The notes: a model not told the origin generated them from the sequence alone. Shown: positions 1 through 7,754, counted from the stretch's first letter. The stretch: 48,612 nucleotides of DNA from an uncultured Candidatus Saccharibacteria bacterium (GCA_938043965.1 CALIQQ010000020.1:1-48612); one strand, 5' to 3'. Translations and numbers: made by a program.

Positions 1-875
1 GTGCTAAAAAGATTAAAGACATCACCACTCTCCCTACCGCTCCAGAGTTAAAAACCACCGTTCACTTTGGCGCTAAGGTTGATACCACTCTCGATTCTGG
101 TCGTTATAAAGCTGATATTCTCTTTACTGCCGTTGCGCACCCGAACCCAGCAAAACCACTTCATGGCATCTCGACTATGCAGCAGATGACCCCCGAAGTC
201 TGTGCTGTCACTACTACTCCACTAAAAACCACCACAGCACTCGACACCGATGGCTCCCATCACGGAGACTCAGATTACGTCCCCACTAAAACTCTCGTAG
301 ACACTCGCGATAATAACACCTATACTGTCTCAAAACTCGCCGATGGCAAATGCTGGATGACCCAAAACTTAAGGATTGCCGGAAAAACTCTCACACCGGC
401 TGACTCTGACGTCACCACTAGCTATACCATCCCAGCTTCCTCGATCTCCGGCTTCAGTTCTTACGACACTTCAAATGCTTATGTAGATAATAACGACGGC
501 GGTTTCTATAACTGGTATACCGCTACAGCTGGCACGGGTACTCAGACCCTCTCTACTGACGGCCAGAACACTACCGTCTCTATCTGTCCAAAAGGATGGA
601 GGTTGCCAACTGGTGGAGACGGTGGTGAATTCCAAGCTCTATATAATAATTATAACTCTTACTTAGCTTTAAGATCTAATCCAATAAACTTCACCCTTTC
701 CGGCTACGTGTACGGTAGCTCGCGCTACAATCAGGGCTCCTACGGCCGCTATTGGTCCTCTACGGTAGTCTCGAGCTACAACGCCTACAGTCTGTACCTG
801 AGTACCTCGTATGTCGACCCTGCAAACTACTACAATAAGGACTACGGGTTCTCTGTACGTTGTATCGCTCGCTAG
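1..875 (+). CDS. FISUMP-domain surface protein, 3' part (5' partial)
   Basis: The reading frame is open from base 3, so the gene starts outside the window. The first ~55 residues look like the end of a beta-sandwich repeat (GAKVDTTLDSGRYKADILFT). After the linker HGISTMQQMTP comes a module of the FISUMP type (Fibrobacter succinogenes major paralogous domain, a C-type-lectin-like fold): TDTRDNN-like, KLADGKCWMTQNLR, ICPKGWRLPTGG, YWSST and a final GFSVRCIAR. Such modules are typical of secreted adhesin-like proteins; the ligand is unknown. No sorting signal follows the module, so any membrane anchor must be upstream. The linker, module and ending recur in the opposite-strand protein at the other end of the window. 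Confidence 0.85.
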   Translation, partial: AKKIKDITTLPTAPELKTTVHFGAKVDTTLDSGRYKADILFTAVAHPNPAKPLHGISTMQQMTPEVCAVTTTPLKTTTALDTDGSHHGDSDYVPTKTLVDTRDNNTYTVSKLADGKCWMTQNLRIAGKTLTPADSDVTTSYTIPASSISGFSSYDTSNAYVDNNDGGFYNWYTATAGTGTQTLSTDGQNTTVSICPKGWRLPTGGDGGEFQALYNNYNSYLALRSNPINFTLSGYVYGSSRYNQGSYGRYWSSTVVSSYNAYSLYLSTSYVDPANYYNKDYGFSVRCIAR

Positions 876-961
876 GCTTGCTCGAGCTTCACTTTTACCG
901 CCACACCCCTTGCCCCACCCTCTTGATTTTCTAGTTAGGCCTTTCAAAAACTCGCAATATA

Positions 962-1069
962 TGTTATAATTATAAGATAGTGGCTAAACGCCCGTTGCAC
1001 ATTACTACATCTGCGCACATTTTAGAGAAACTAGAAACAAGCTTTTTCAAAACCGGGGGAGGTGGTTAT
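962..1069 (+). promoter_or_regulatory. Promoter and leader of GGDEF cassette 1
   Basis: An extended -10 (TGT then TATAAT at 965-970) is followed by a ~95-base leader. It contains a block GTGGCTAAACGCC..TGCACATTA that recurs in shorter form upstream of the third GGDEF copy. A GTG at 980 near the expected transcript start is in frame with the gene and could add 30 residues. A strong ribosome binding site (GGGGGAGGTGG, 1055-1064) favours the ATG at 1070. Confidence 0.6.
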
Positions 1070-2137
1070 ATGCTCGAAAAAGTTAAAAAGTTCCTACTGA
1101 CCTGTCGTCTCGAGCCAGACGAATTCGATTCTATCCAAGATAAGATTGTTGAAATAAACCGATTAATGTTACTTTTAGTTGCCGCTGCAACTACTACCAT
1201 AGTTGGCAGTTTAGCTATTTTGTCAGTCTTCATTGAAGATATTCGACAGAATCAGCCATTATACTTAATTGGCGTCATTATTGCATTTGCACTAATGACA
1301 TTAGCAAAATCTCTACTTAAAACGAGTGTTTCAATTCCGTTCATAATTGATGGGTACCTGTTCCTTTTTTACGGCTATGGCATCATCATTGGCGTTTTTC
1401 TAAACAGAGGTCAGCATTCAGTCACATTCATTATTATGCTGATCCTGCTGCCGCTTTGTTTTATCAATCGGCCAATTCGCACATTCACTACTTCCATCAT
1501 TTACACTGTGATTTTTGTAGTGCTTTGTTCGATTTATAAAACCGGTTCAGCACAAGCCGTTGACATCATTAACGCTATCCTCTATGGCATTTTTGGTGCA
1601 ACTATTGGCAGTATCGTACATTGCTTACACTGTCGTGGCTACGTCTATGAACACAAACTACAGACGCTTAGCCAGATTGATCAGTTGACTAGATTGAATA
1701 ACCGAAATGCTTTCGAAGAGACAATAAAAATACTACCAGACAGTTACAACAAATCCTTGGCGTGTATTTATCTAGATGTCAATGGATTACACGAACTAAA
1801 CAACCAATTTGGTCATGTCGCCGGCGACCGCATGCTTATCTTCATCGCTGATAAGATTGCCCAGTACTTTGGCCGTGAACTCACCTTCAGAATTGGTGGA
1901 GATGAATTCACTATCTTCGTCATAGACGGAACCGAAGCTGAAATTCAGTCAAGGCTTAGCAGCTTAACTGCCGAAATCAATCAGGCGATGTACCACGTTG
2001 CTACTGGCTTCGATATTAAAGAAAGGGGTCAAAAATTCATAATCAAAGACCTCATCGGTGCTGCCGAAGAAAAAATGTACGCTGATAAGTGTACATTCTA
2101 TAGCAACACCAACCATAACCGCAGATGTAGACGTTAG
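1070..2137 (+). CDS. Membrane GGDEF protein, probable diguanylate cyclase (copy 1)
   Basis: 355 residues. The N-terminal half has about five to six hydrophobic segments (residues ~33-185) including FINRP, a motif shared with its two paralogs. A C-terminal GGDEF domain follows (~200-345): LTRLNNRNAFE, LDVNGL, NNQFGHVAGD and an intact GGDEF at 276-280, ending in EEKMYADK. The family makes cyclic di-GMP from two GTP, and the visible catalytic residues are present. The inhibitory RxxD site is absent (RELT stands just before GGDEF). The ATG at 1070 was chosen over the in-frame GTG at 980 because of its ribosome binding site. I see no EAL or HD-GYP partner in the window. Confidence 0.88.
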   Translation: MLEKVKKFLLTCRLEPDEFDSIQDKIVEINRLMLLLVAAATTTIVGSLAILSVFIEDIRQNQPLYLIGVIIAFALMTLAKSLLKTSVSIPFIIDGYLFLFYGYGIIIGVFLNRGQHSVTFIIMLILLPLCFINRPIRTFTTSIIYTVIFVVLCSIYKTGSAQAVDIINAILYGIFGATIGSIVHCLHCRGYVYEHKLQTLSQIDQLTRLNNRNAFEETIKILPDSYNKSLACIYLDVNGLHELNNQFGHVAGDRMLIFIADKIAQYFGRELTFRIGGDEFTIFVIDGTEAEIQSRLSSLTAEINQAMYHVATGFDIKERGQKFIIKDLIGAAEEKMYADKCTFYSNTNHNRRCRR

Positions 2138-2161
2138 TGTATCTTCCATTAGATGCCGTTC

Positions 2162-2187
2162 AGGCTACTCCAGCAGTAGCCTTTTTC
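2162..2187 (+). terminator. Terminator of GGDEF cassette 1
   Basis: Perfect 8-bp stem AGGCTACT/AGTAGCCT with a five-base loop and a T run. The same stem sequence recurs after copies 2 and 3. Confidence 0.85.
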
Positions 2188-2188
2188 G

Positions 2189-2203
2189 TGTTAAAATAGC
2201 TTC
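2189..2203 (+). promoter_or_regulatory. Near-leaderless promoter of vanZ-like gene
   Basis: TG-T-TAAAAT (-10 at 2192-2197) lies six bases before the ATG at 2204. There is no room for a Shine-Dalgarno sequence. It begins directly after the preceding terminator. Confidence 0.55.
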
Positions 2204-2647
2204 ATGCATCTAAAAACCGTCTCTCTTTTATTAAGAAATTGGGGTCCAGTCCTCCTTATGATGGCCATCATTTTTAGTTTCAGTCATTTTCAAGCCGCCT
2301 CATCCGATGCTCAAAGCGGTTTTTTCCTTAATCTTCTCAGAATTTTTTCTCCCAACTTAGCAGAGACTAAAATCGCCGTTATCCTTATTCGTAAATTCGC
2401 CCACTTTTTTGAATATGCTGTTTTCGGCTTTTTGACCGCTAGAACCTTTCACCACTCAAACTTGCCAATCTCTTGCGCCCTATTTTTTTGCGTCACCTAT
2501 GCCGCTACCGACGAATACCACCAAACCTTCGTCGCCGGGCGGAGCGGGGAAATCCAAGACGTCCTGTTAGATACCGCCGGCGCCCTCTTTGGTATCATTA
2601 TTTACACAATTTTTCACCCTAACCTCACTTTTCTCAAACAAAATTAA
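2204..2647 (+). CDS. VanZ-like family membrane protein
   Basis: 147 residues with about four hydrophobic segments. Typical VanZ-like motifs are visible: RKFAHFFEYAVFGF in the middle, then TDEYHQTFVAGRSGEIQDVLLDT. VanZ in enterococci confers low-level teicoplanin resistance by an unknown mechanism, but most chromosomal family members have no assigned role, so resistance should not be inferred. It lies between GGDEF cassettes 1 and 2 with its own near-leaderless promoter. No terminator is visible after it, so transcripts may run on towards the second cassette. Confidence 0.85.
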   Translation: MHLKTVSLLLRNWGPVLLMMAIIFSFSHFQAASSDAQSGFFLNLLRIFSPNLAETKIAVILIRKFAHFFEYAVFGFLTARTFHHSNLPISCALFFCVTYAATDEYHQTFVAGRSGEIQDVLLDTAGALFGIIIYTIFHPNLTFLKQN

Positions 2648-2678
2648 TATACAATAGTCTTTTAAATCTAAAAATATA

Positions 2679-2840
2679 TGTTATAATATAGCGCATGGTT
2701 TTAGTACCAGAACCTTAATATCTGCATAAATTATATATGAGATCTAAAATATATATTAGGAGGTGGTTAACATGTTATTCCTTAATCATCCTTAATATTG
2801 AAAAACCTGAAAATTCTATCATCACAAAGGAGGTGATTAC
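2679..2840 (+). promoter_or_regulatory. Promoter and leader of GGDEF cassette 2 with two micro-ORFs
   Basis: An extended -10 (TGT, TATAAT at 2682-2687) is followed after seven bases by a micro-ORF, ATG at 2695 (MVLVPEP, stop at 2718). A strong site AGGAGGTGGTTAAC then precedes a second micro-ORF at 2772-2795 (MLFLNHP). A second strong site, AAGGAGGTGATTAC, serves the real gene at 2841. The first site and ATG look like an ancestral start now closed by a stop after seven codons. Whether the peptides are made is unknown. Confidence 0.5.
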
Positions 2841-3884
2841 ATGATAGAGTTAATATTTATTTTTTTAGAGACCAATAACATTGGCATCCTAGAGTACAAG
2901 GCGATTAGATCGAAAATCGAGCAGCAAAACACTAAAATGTTGTCGCTTATTGCAACCACATTTTATTTCTGCCTCACCATATTATATCTTCTATCTCTTA
3001 GCATCGACACTTTCAGGTTTGGCCGAGCCCTTTATTTTATTGGGGTTATTGGCGTCTTCATCCTGGCGGTCCTTTCCGAGAGATCGATAGAGCATAACAA
3101 AATTAATCCTAAGTTGGTGGGGTGTGCAAAAATACTATTTTTTGCATATGGCATAGCTGATGGAATTATCTTGCATCCGACTACTTCGTCTTTAGTTCTC
3201 ATCCTAATGCTAGTCGCCACTCCGATTTTATTTATCGATCGTCCGATTATCATTATCACTGAAACTATCATGGCTGCTATATCCTTCATCTTCGCATGCC
3301 TCATCTTTAAGACTGGTGACGCGTTAGCTTCAGACCTGGTATGCACGGCGTTATGCGGCTTAGCCGCAATTATCTTCGGATGTCGACTAAGTCATTATCG
3401 CTGCAAAGCTTTAGATGGTGAGCAAAAAGTCTATACACTGCTTTTTGGCGTTGGTAACAATATCATTCCAGCTCCAAAAACTAAGGATAATACTGCTTGT
3501 AAATCACTTTTAAAACTTTTACCATTAAGTTTTGAAGGAAAATTATCATGTATTTGCTTAGATACCAAGGATATATGTTTACTGGATTCATCACAAGATC
3601 CTGAACCTAGAGCCGAAGTATTAAGTTCCGTTTCTAGTATTGTTCATGAATTATTTGATGATGACCACATATTCTCTTATAATAATGAAAAGTTTATTAT
3701 CTTTGTCCCAAACGTGACACAAGATAAATTAGATGTTTTAACTAACCAATTAAATCACCATATTCAAAAAGCTGGATATTCAGCTAGAGTTAACTCATTG
3801 AAGAGTAATCCTGGCCAGTCTATTAAAACATTAGTAGACGAAACTATATTCAATAATGACTATAGATTTAATTTTATTTTTTAA
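2841..3884 (+). CDS. Membrane GGDEF-like protein with degenerate active site (copy 2)
   Basis: 347 residues, paralogous to its neighbours: the same N-terminal pattern (EYKAIRSKIEQQN), hydrophobic segments across ~35-180 with FIDRP in place of FINRP, and a C-terminal region aligning with GGDEF domains (SLLKLLP, LSCICLD). At the catalytic position it reads NNEKF (281-285) instead of GGDEF, and the N-x-x-F-G-H-x-x-G-D stretch is missing. Cyclase activity is therefore unlikely; it may sense, bind a partner, or be decaying. It is intact and keeps its own promoter, strong ribosome binding site and terminator, which argues against a simple pseudogene. Confidence 0.75.
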   Translation: MIELIFIFLETNNIGILEYKAIRSKIEQQNTKMLSLIATTFYFCLTILYLLSLSIDTFRFGRALYFIGVIGVFILAVLSERSIEHNKINPKLVGCAKILFFAYGIADGIILHPTTSSLVLILMLVATPILFIDRPIIIITETIMAAISFIFACLIFKTGDALASDLVCTALCGLAAIIFGCRLSHYRCKALDGEQKVYTLLFGVGNNIIPAPKTKDNTACKSLLKLLPLSFEGKLSCICLDTKDICLLDSSQDPEPRAEVLSSVSSIVHELFDDDHIFSYNNEKFIIFVPNVTQDKLDVLTNQLNHHIQKAGYSARVNSLKSNPGQSIKTLVDETIFNNDYRFNFIF

Positions 3885-3928
3885 GTTGAAAATTTAATGC
3901 AGATAAATTTTCTGGGCTAGACCCAACC

Positions 3929-3956
3929 AGGCTACTCAATTTGAGTGGCCTTTTTC
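3929..3956 (+). terminator. Terminator of GGDEF cassette 2
   Basis: Stem AGGCTACTCAA/TTGAGTGGCCT (one G-U pair) followed by TTTTTC. It is homologous to the terminators after copies 1 and 3. Confidence 0.8.
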
Positions 3957-3982
3957 ATAGTCTTTTCAAATCAGAGTAAATG

Positions 3983-4076
3983 TGTTATAATAGGAAGATG
4001 GCTAACGCCTGCACATTAAAACTGCACTGTTTTGATTTTTACTGCAAAAAAACAAAAAAAATGGAGGTAGTATCTT
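3983..4076 (+). promoter_or_regulatory. Promoter and leader of GGDEF cassette 3 with overlapping upstream ORF
   Basis: TGT-TATAAT (-10 at 3986-3991) lies six bases before an ATG at 3998. That ATG opens a 38-codon frame (MANACTLKLH...) ending at 4114, out of frame with and overlapping the gene start at 4077. The leader begin ATGGCTAACGCC..TGCACATTA matches cassette 1. The gene itself has GGAGG at 4063-4067. The overlap could couple or repress translation; this is inference. Confidence 0.5.
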
Positions 4077-5147
4077 ATGCTATTAGGAAAAATCAAAAGC
4101 TTTTTGTTATTTAACGGATTAGAAGCGATGAGCTTTAAGGCAATCCAGAAAGACATTAACGAGCAAAACCGCAAAATCGAGTCAATCACTTTTTTAGTCA
4201 TAACCCTACTATTATTTAGTTTACTTGGGTTGTCTTGGTTTTTTGGGGTTAACGCTGAGGAAAAAACTATTTACATCCTCAGTGCAGCCGCTACACCGGT
4301 CGCAATGGTAATTGCAGATCTCCTGAAGAACATCTTCAAGAATGCTTCATGTGGCCAATACATGGTCGTATTCATCGCGTTCACATGCGGGATTTTCGAT
4401 GGAATTGCCAGCCCTAACCGACTAGCAGTCATGCCGGTCGTACTATTTGTAATACTGCCGATTCTTTTCATCAATCGGCCCATTGTTACAATTGTTCAAT
4501 TTTTTCTCTACCTAGTTCTGTTTATCGGCGCTTGCATGCGTTTTAAGGCTAGCGATGTTTATCCTATTGACGCCGTAGACGGGATTGCCGCCTATGTCTT
4601 TGGGGCAGCTATAGCCTGCTTCATTCATCACTTCCAATGCCTCTACCTTTCTGAACAGGGGTACTCGACGGATAAAGACATCGACGTTTTTACCGGATTA
4701 AAGAATCGCCATGCCTATGAAATGGCAATCAGCTCTTTATTGGAAGAAAAAGTCGATTTCATCAACTTGACCTGCATTCGCGTTAAGCTTGTGAATCTGG
4801 ATGAAGTAGATGGTGGACACGCTAAAAGTTATGAAGCTAAAAGGTTTATAGCAGATTCTATAATTAAACTTTTTGACACCGAACTCAGCTTCCATAATAA
4901 AGATGATGAGTTCACCATCCTAACTATTGGGCATTCAGCTGAGGATGATAGAAATAGGCTCTATCAGCTCATGCAGGCGGCCGAATGGTTTAACCGCTAC
5001 TTGGTTATTAGCTTTACAAAAAGCGAACGCTGTCGATCAATAGTCGGTCTCATTGAAGAGAGCGACCGTAAGCTTGCTCTGGCCGAAGAGCGATTCATTG
5101 AGCTCACAGAAAGGGAATCAAATACAAAAACAGTGCAGACAATTTAA
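4077..5147 (+). CDS. Membrane GGDEF-like protein with degenerate active site (copy 3)
   Basis: 356 residues. It shares with copy 1 the start (KIKSFLLFNGLE, FKAIQKDINEQN), hydrophobic segments (~35-185) with LFINRP, and a clear GGDEF-domain opening (DVFTGLKNRHAYEMA). The signature is KDDEF (275-279), so both glycines that bind the nucleotide are lost although D, E and F remain. The upstream metal and base-binding stretch is also altered (VKLVNLDEVDGG). Known cyclases need the G-G turn, so activity is doubtful; a receptor or scaffold role, or an interaction with copy 1, is possible. Its leader and terminator match the other cassettes. Confidence 0.78.
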   Translation: MLLGKIKSFLLFNGLEAMSFKAIQKDINEQNRKIESITFLVITLLLFSLLGLSWFFGVNAEEKTIYILSAAATPVAMVIADLLKNIFKNASCGQYMVVFIAFTCGIFDGIASPNRLAVMPVVLFVILPILFINRPIVTIVQFFLYLVLFIGACMRFKASDVYPIDAVDGIAAYVFGAAIACFIHHFQCLYLSEQGYSTDKDIDVFTGLKNRHAYEMAISSLLEEKVDFINLTCIRVKLVNLDEVDGGHAKSYEAKRFIADSIIKLFDTELSFHNKDDEFTILTIGHSAEDDRNRLYQLMQAAEWFNRYLVISFTKSERCRSIVGLIEESDRKLALAEERFIELTERESNTKTVQTI

Positions 5148-5154
5148 CCAACTT

Positions 5155-5183
5155 AGGCTACTGATTTTAAGTAGCCTTTTTTA
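5155..5183 (+). terminator. Terminator of GGDEF cassette 3
   Basis: Stem AGGCTACT/AGTAGCCT with a seven-base loop and a long T run. The stem arms are identical to those after copy 1. Confidence 0.85.
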
Positions 5184-5194
5184 TGCTCAACCTC

Positions 5195-5223
5195 TTGACA
5201 AAGCTAACCATTCAATCTATACT
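5195..5223 (+). promoter_or_regulatory. Consensus-like promoter of secE-nusG
   Basis: TTGACA (5195-5200), a 17-base spacer and TATACT (5218-5223): the best sigma-70-type promoter in the window. The untranslated region includes a short hairpin (GTCC/GGAC) before the ribosome binding site GGAAGGAG. Confidence 0.8.
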
Positions 5224-5266
5224 ATTGACATAGTCCGTAAGGACAATTTTTTATGGGAAGGAGAGT

Positions 5267-5641
5267 ATGGCTCACGTCACTAGAATTAAAGCCGCTGATA
5301 AAACCAGCTTAGCTAATGACAAAACAACTAAGACTAGCTCAGCCGAAAAAAGTGCAACCGCAGTCAAAAATAAAGCAAAAACCGTAAAAGTTAAACAACA
5401 TACTATGCCAAAATGGCTACGGATTATCACGACTCCGTTTCGTCTAATCTTTAAACCATTCGCTATGCTTGGTCGATACATTCACGATTCTTGGCTCGAA
5501 ATTCGCCAAGTTCGCTGGCCAAACCGTAAGGCAACCTGGAAAATGGTCGGGGCAATCTTCATTTACTCGGCATTCTTCATTATCCTCGTCGCTTTACTTG
5601 ACGCTCTATTTAACTTTATCTTTAGCAAAATTATTCGATAG
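5267..5641 (+). CDS. secE: Preprotein translocase subunit SecE
   Basis: 124 residues. The C-terminal half is a single-span SecE: WLEIRQVRWPNRKATW followed by one membrane segment (~90-115). SecE clamps SecY in the general secretion channel. The first ~60 residues are a Lys/Ala/Thr-rich extension absent from minimal SecE. Placement directly before nusG and the L11-L1 genes is the classical order and supports the call. The ATG at 5267 follows GGAAGGAG. The signal-recognition and SecY genes are not here, but SecA is encoded at 29575. Confidence 0.93.
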   Translation: MAHVTRIKAADKTSLANDKTTKTSSAEKSATAVKNKAKTVKVKQHTMPKWLRIITTPFRLIFKPFAMLGRYIHDSWLEIRQVRWPNRKATWKMVGAIFIYSAFFIILVALLDALFNFIFSKIIR

Positions 5642-5655
5642 AAAGGAATTATATT

Positions 5656-6204
5656 ATGGCAGTTAACCGTTACGATGGTAGTCGCGCTTGGTACACCATC
5701 AGCACTTACAGTGGCTACGAGGACAAAGTCGCTGAATCAATCAACGACCGCCTTGAAAATCCTGAGTTTCAAGGTAAAATCTTTGGTGCAATCGTACCAA
5801 AAGAAAAACAAATTGAAATCAAAAACGGCAAACGCAAAGTTGTCGATCGCAAAATCTTCCAAGGCTACGCATTGGTCGAGATGTGTCTCTCCGATGAAAC
5901 TTGGTATATTATCCGCAATACCCCAGGCGTCACCGGCTTTGTCGGCACCGGCACTCAGCCAACTCCAGTTTCCGAAAAGGAAATCGCTAAAATCAAGCGT
6001 CGCATGGGCGTAGAAGATCCAAAATACACCATCAACTACCAAGAAGGCGAAGTTGTCTCTATCACCGATGGACCTTTCAAGGGCTTTGAGGGTACTATTT
6101 CCGAAATTGATGCAACCAAAGGCAAACTTAAAGTACTTGTTTCCATGTTCGGCCGCGAAACGCCAGTTGAGCTAGACGCTTTGCAGGTTAGCAAAATTGC
6201 TTAA
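5656..6204 (+). CDS. nusG: Transcription termination/antitermination factor NusG
   Basis: 182 residues. The N-terminal NGN domain begins RAWYTISTYSGYEDKV and includes IFQGYALVEM and NTPGVTGFVG. The C-terminal KOW domain reads GEVVSITDGPFKGFEGTI. NusG binds RNA polymerase and links it to ribosomes or Rho. It lies 14 bases after secE with ribosome binding site AAAGGAATT, so the two are cotranscribed. Length and domains are standard. Confidence 0.97.
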   Translation: MAVNRYDGSRAWYTISTYSGYEDKVAESINDRLENPEFQGKIFGAIVPKEKQIEIKNGKRKVVDRKIFQGYALVEMCLSDETWYIIRNTPGVTGFVGTGTQPTPVSEKEIAKIKRRMGVEDPKYTINYQEGEVVSITDGPFKGFEGTISEIDATKGKLKVLVSMFGRETPVELDALQVSKIA

Positions 6205-6230
6205 AGCTTTACTTTTCTAAATTTTTAAGG

Positions 6231-6300
6231 TATAATATCAACGTTACGCACGGTTAATTAATCGATTCGGGAGGCTTCAATTCCCGAAAAATAAAAGGAA
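6231..6300 (+). promoter_or_regulatory. rplK promoter and leader hairpin
   Basis: A -10 TATAAT (6231-6236) opens a ~60-base leader containing a perfect 7-bp hairpin, TTCGGGA/TCCCGAA (6266-6272 with 6282-6288), just before the ribosome binding site AAAGGAA. It is a possible control site for the L11-L1 unit, but I cannot match it to a named leader. Confidence 0.5.
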
Positions 6301-6307
6301 TACTATT

Positions 6308-6733
6308 ATGGCAAAAAAGGTTATTGGTAACCTCAAACTTCGTATCCCTGGCGGTAAAGCTACTGCCGGACCTCCAGTTGGTTCAACTCTTGGTCAATGG
6401 GGACTAAATATGATGGATTTTATCAACCCATTCAACGAAAAAACTAAAGAATATAATGGCAAAAATGTTATCGTTCACATCAAAGTTTACGAAGATCGCA
6501 CTTTTACCTGGGAATGTTTGGGTCAACCAGTCGACGATTTAATTCGTGAAGAAATTAAAATCGCTAAAGGTTCAGCTAAACCAAACACTGAAAAAGTTGG
6601 CAAGATCACCCGCGCTCAGCTTGAGAAAATTGCTGAAATTAAAAAAGATCAGCTTAACGCAGTTGATCTAGAAGGCGCAATCAAAGTCGTTGCCGGCACC
6701 GCTCGCTCAATGGGCGTTGAAATCGCAGAATAA
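6308..6733 (+). CDS. rplK: 50S ribosomal protein L11
   Basis: 141 residues, the usual length. The N-terminus has the conserved PGGKATAGPPVGSTLGQWG, and the C-terminal rRNA-binding domain ends GTARSMGVEI. L11 forms the GTPase-associated centre with the L10-L12 stalk, whose genes follow. It has its own promoter after nusG and is followed by rplA after 50 bases. Confidence 0.98.
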   Translation: MAKKVIGNLKLRIPGGKATAGPPVGSTLGQWGLNMMDFINPFNEKTKEYNGKNVIVHIKVYEDRTFTWECLGQPVDDLIREEIKIAKGSAKPNTEKVGKITRAQLEKIAEIKKDQLNAVDLEGAIKVVAGTARSMGVEIAE

Positions 6734-6783
6734 TTAAATAGTTGGGAGGAGTTTTACTCCGTTACTACCACAGAAAGGGAATT

Positions 6784-7701
6784 ATGACCGAAGAAGTCAA
6801 GAATCTTGCAACCGAAGCCATCAAAGCTCCAGTTGAAATTACCGAAACTCCAGTTGAAGCTAGCGAAAAATTCGCTAAATCTGGTAAAAAATCTAAAAAA
6901 CACGTTGAGGAAGTTAAGGCAGAAGAAGCTCGTCAAGCTCGCAAGGCTGAAGCTAAGCTCGCCGAAGCTACTGAAAAACCACGTGGCGAAGCACCAAAGG
7001 TGCGCTCAATCCTTGAACGTCGTGGCAAAAATTACCGCGCTGCTCACGCTAAAATCGACCATAATAAAACCTATAGCCTAGAAGATGCTATTAAATTAGC
7101 TATCGAAACCAATCCAGCTAAATTTGATGCAACTATCGAAGCACATGTTCGTCTTGGCGTTGATCCTCGTCAAGCTGACCAAAACATCCGCACTACCGTC
7201 GTATTACCAAACGGTAACGGTAAAACGGTTCGCGTTGCCGTCTTCGCTCCACTCGATGAGGCAAAAAAAGCTAAAGCTGCCGGTGCCGACATTGCTGACG
7301 ACGAAGAGTTCATTAAGACCTTGGAGAAGGGTGAAATTAACTTTGATGTTCTCATCTCAACTCCAGCTTATATGCCAAAACTTGGTAAATTCGCTCGTCT
7401 ACTTGGGCCAAAAGGCTTAATGCCAAATCCTAAAGCTGGCACCGTCACCACTGATGTTGAAAAAGCTGTTAAAGAAGCTAAAGCTGGTAAAGTCGAATAC
7501 CGTGTCGACAAACAAGCTATCGTTCACATCGGACTTGGCAAAACTAACTTCGAGCTCAAAGCTCTCCTTGAAAACGCTCAGGTTTTCTTTGACTCACTAA
7601 AGTCCCAAAAACCAGCTTCTCTTAAAGGTTCCTACGTTAAAAGTGTTTACATCACCACCACCATGGGACCATCTATCGCCGTTGAAAACATCTACAACTA
7701 A
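6784..7701 (+). CDS. rplA: 50S ribosomal protein L1 with N-terminal extension
   Basis: 305 residues. The L1 core (~80-305) is clear: RGKNYRAAHAKID, LLGPKGLMPNPKAGTV and TTTMGPSIAVE. The first ~75 residues are an Ala/Glu/Lys-rich extension not found in typical ~230-residue L1. The ATG at 6784 follows AAAGGGA; an earlier in-frame TTG at 6742 has no good site. A small hairpin GGAG/CTCC (6748-6760) in the gap to rplK hides a GGGAGGAG sequence and might be an autoregulatory site, which is a guess. L1 sits at the ribosomal E-site stalk and represses its own operon in many bacteria. Confidence 0.96.
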   Translation: MTEEVKNLATEAIKAPVEITETPVEASEKFAKSGKKSKKHVEEVKAEEARQARKAEAKLAEATEKPRGEAPKVRSILERRGKNYRAAHAKIDHNKTYSLEDAIKLAIETNPAKFDATIEAHVRLGVDPRQADQNIRTTVVLPNGNGKTVRVAVFAPLDEAKKAKAAGADIADDEEFIKTLEKGEINFDVLISTPAYMPKLGKFARLLGPKGLMPNPKAGTVTTDVEKAVKEAKAGKVEYRVDKQAIVHIGLGKTNFELKALLENAQVFFDSLKSQKPASLKGSYVKSVYITTTMGPSIAVENIYN

Positions 7702-7717
7702 TTTTCTTAAGCGACAA

Positions 7718-7746
7718 AAAGCAACCCTGAGGGGTTGTTTTTTGCT
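7718..7746 (+). terminator. Terminator after rplA
   Basis: Stem CAACCC/GGGTTG with a four-base loop and six T. It separates the L11-L1 unit from rplJ-rplL. Confidence 0.85.
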
Positions 7747-7754
7747 TAAAAATA

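Noticed and set aside
669..947. Minus-strand 92-codon ORF
   Set aside because: It is the shadow of the FISUMP module in the opposite strand and has no homology pattern.
962..1069. Cyclic di-GMP riboswitch in the GGDEF leader
   Set aside because: The conserved core of known cyclic di-GMP riboswitches is not visible in any of the three leaders.
2204..2647. Glycopeptide resistance from the VanZ-like gene
   Set aside because: VanZ-like proteins are widespread and no vanA-type genes are nearby.
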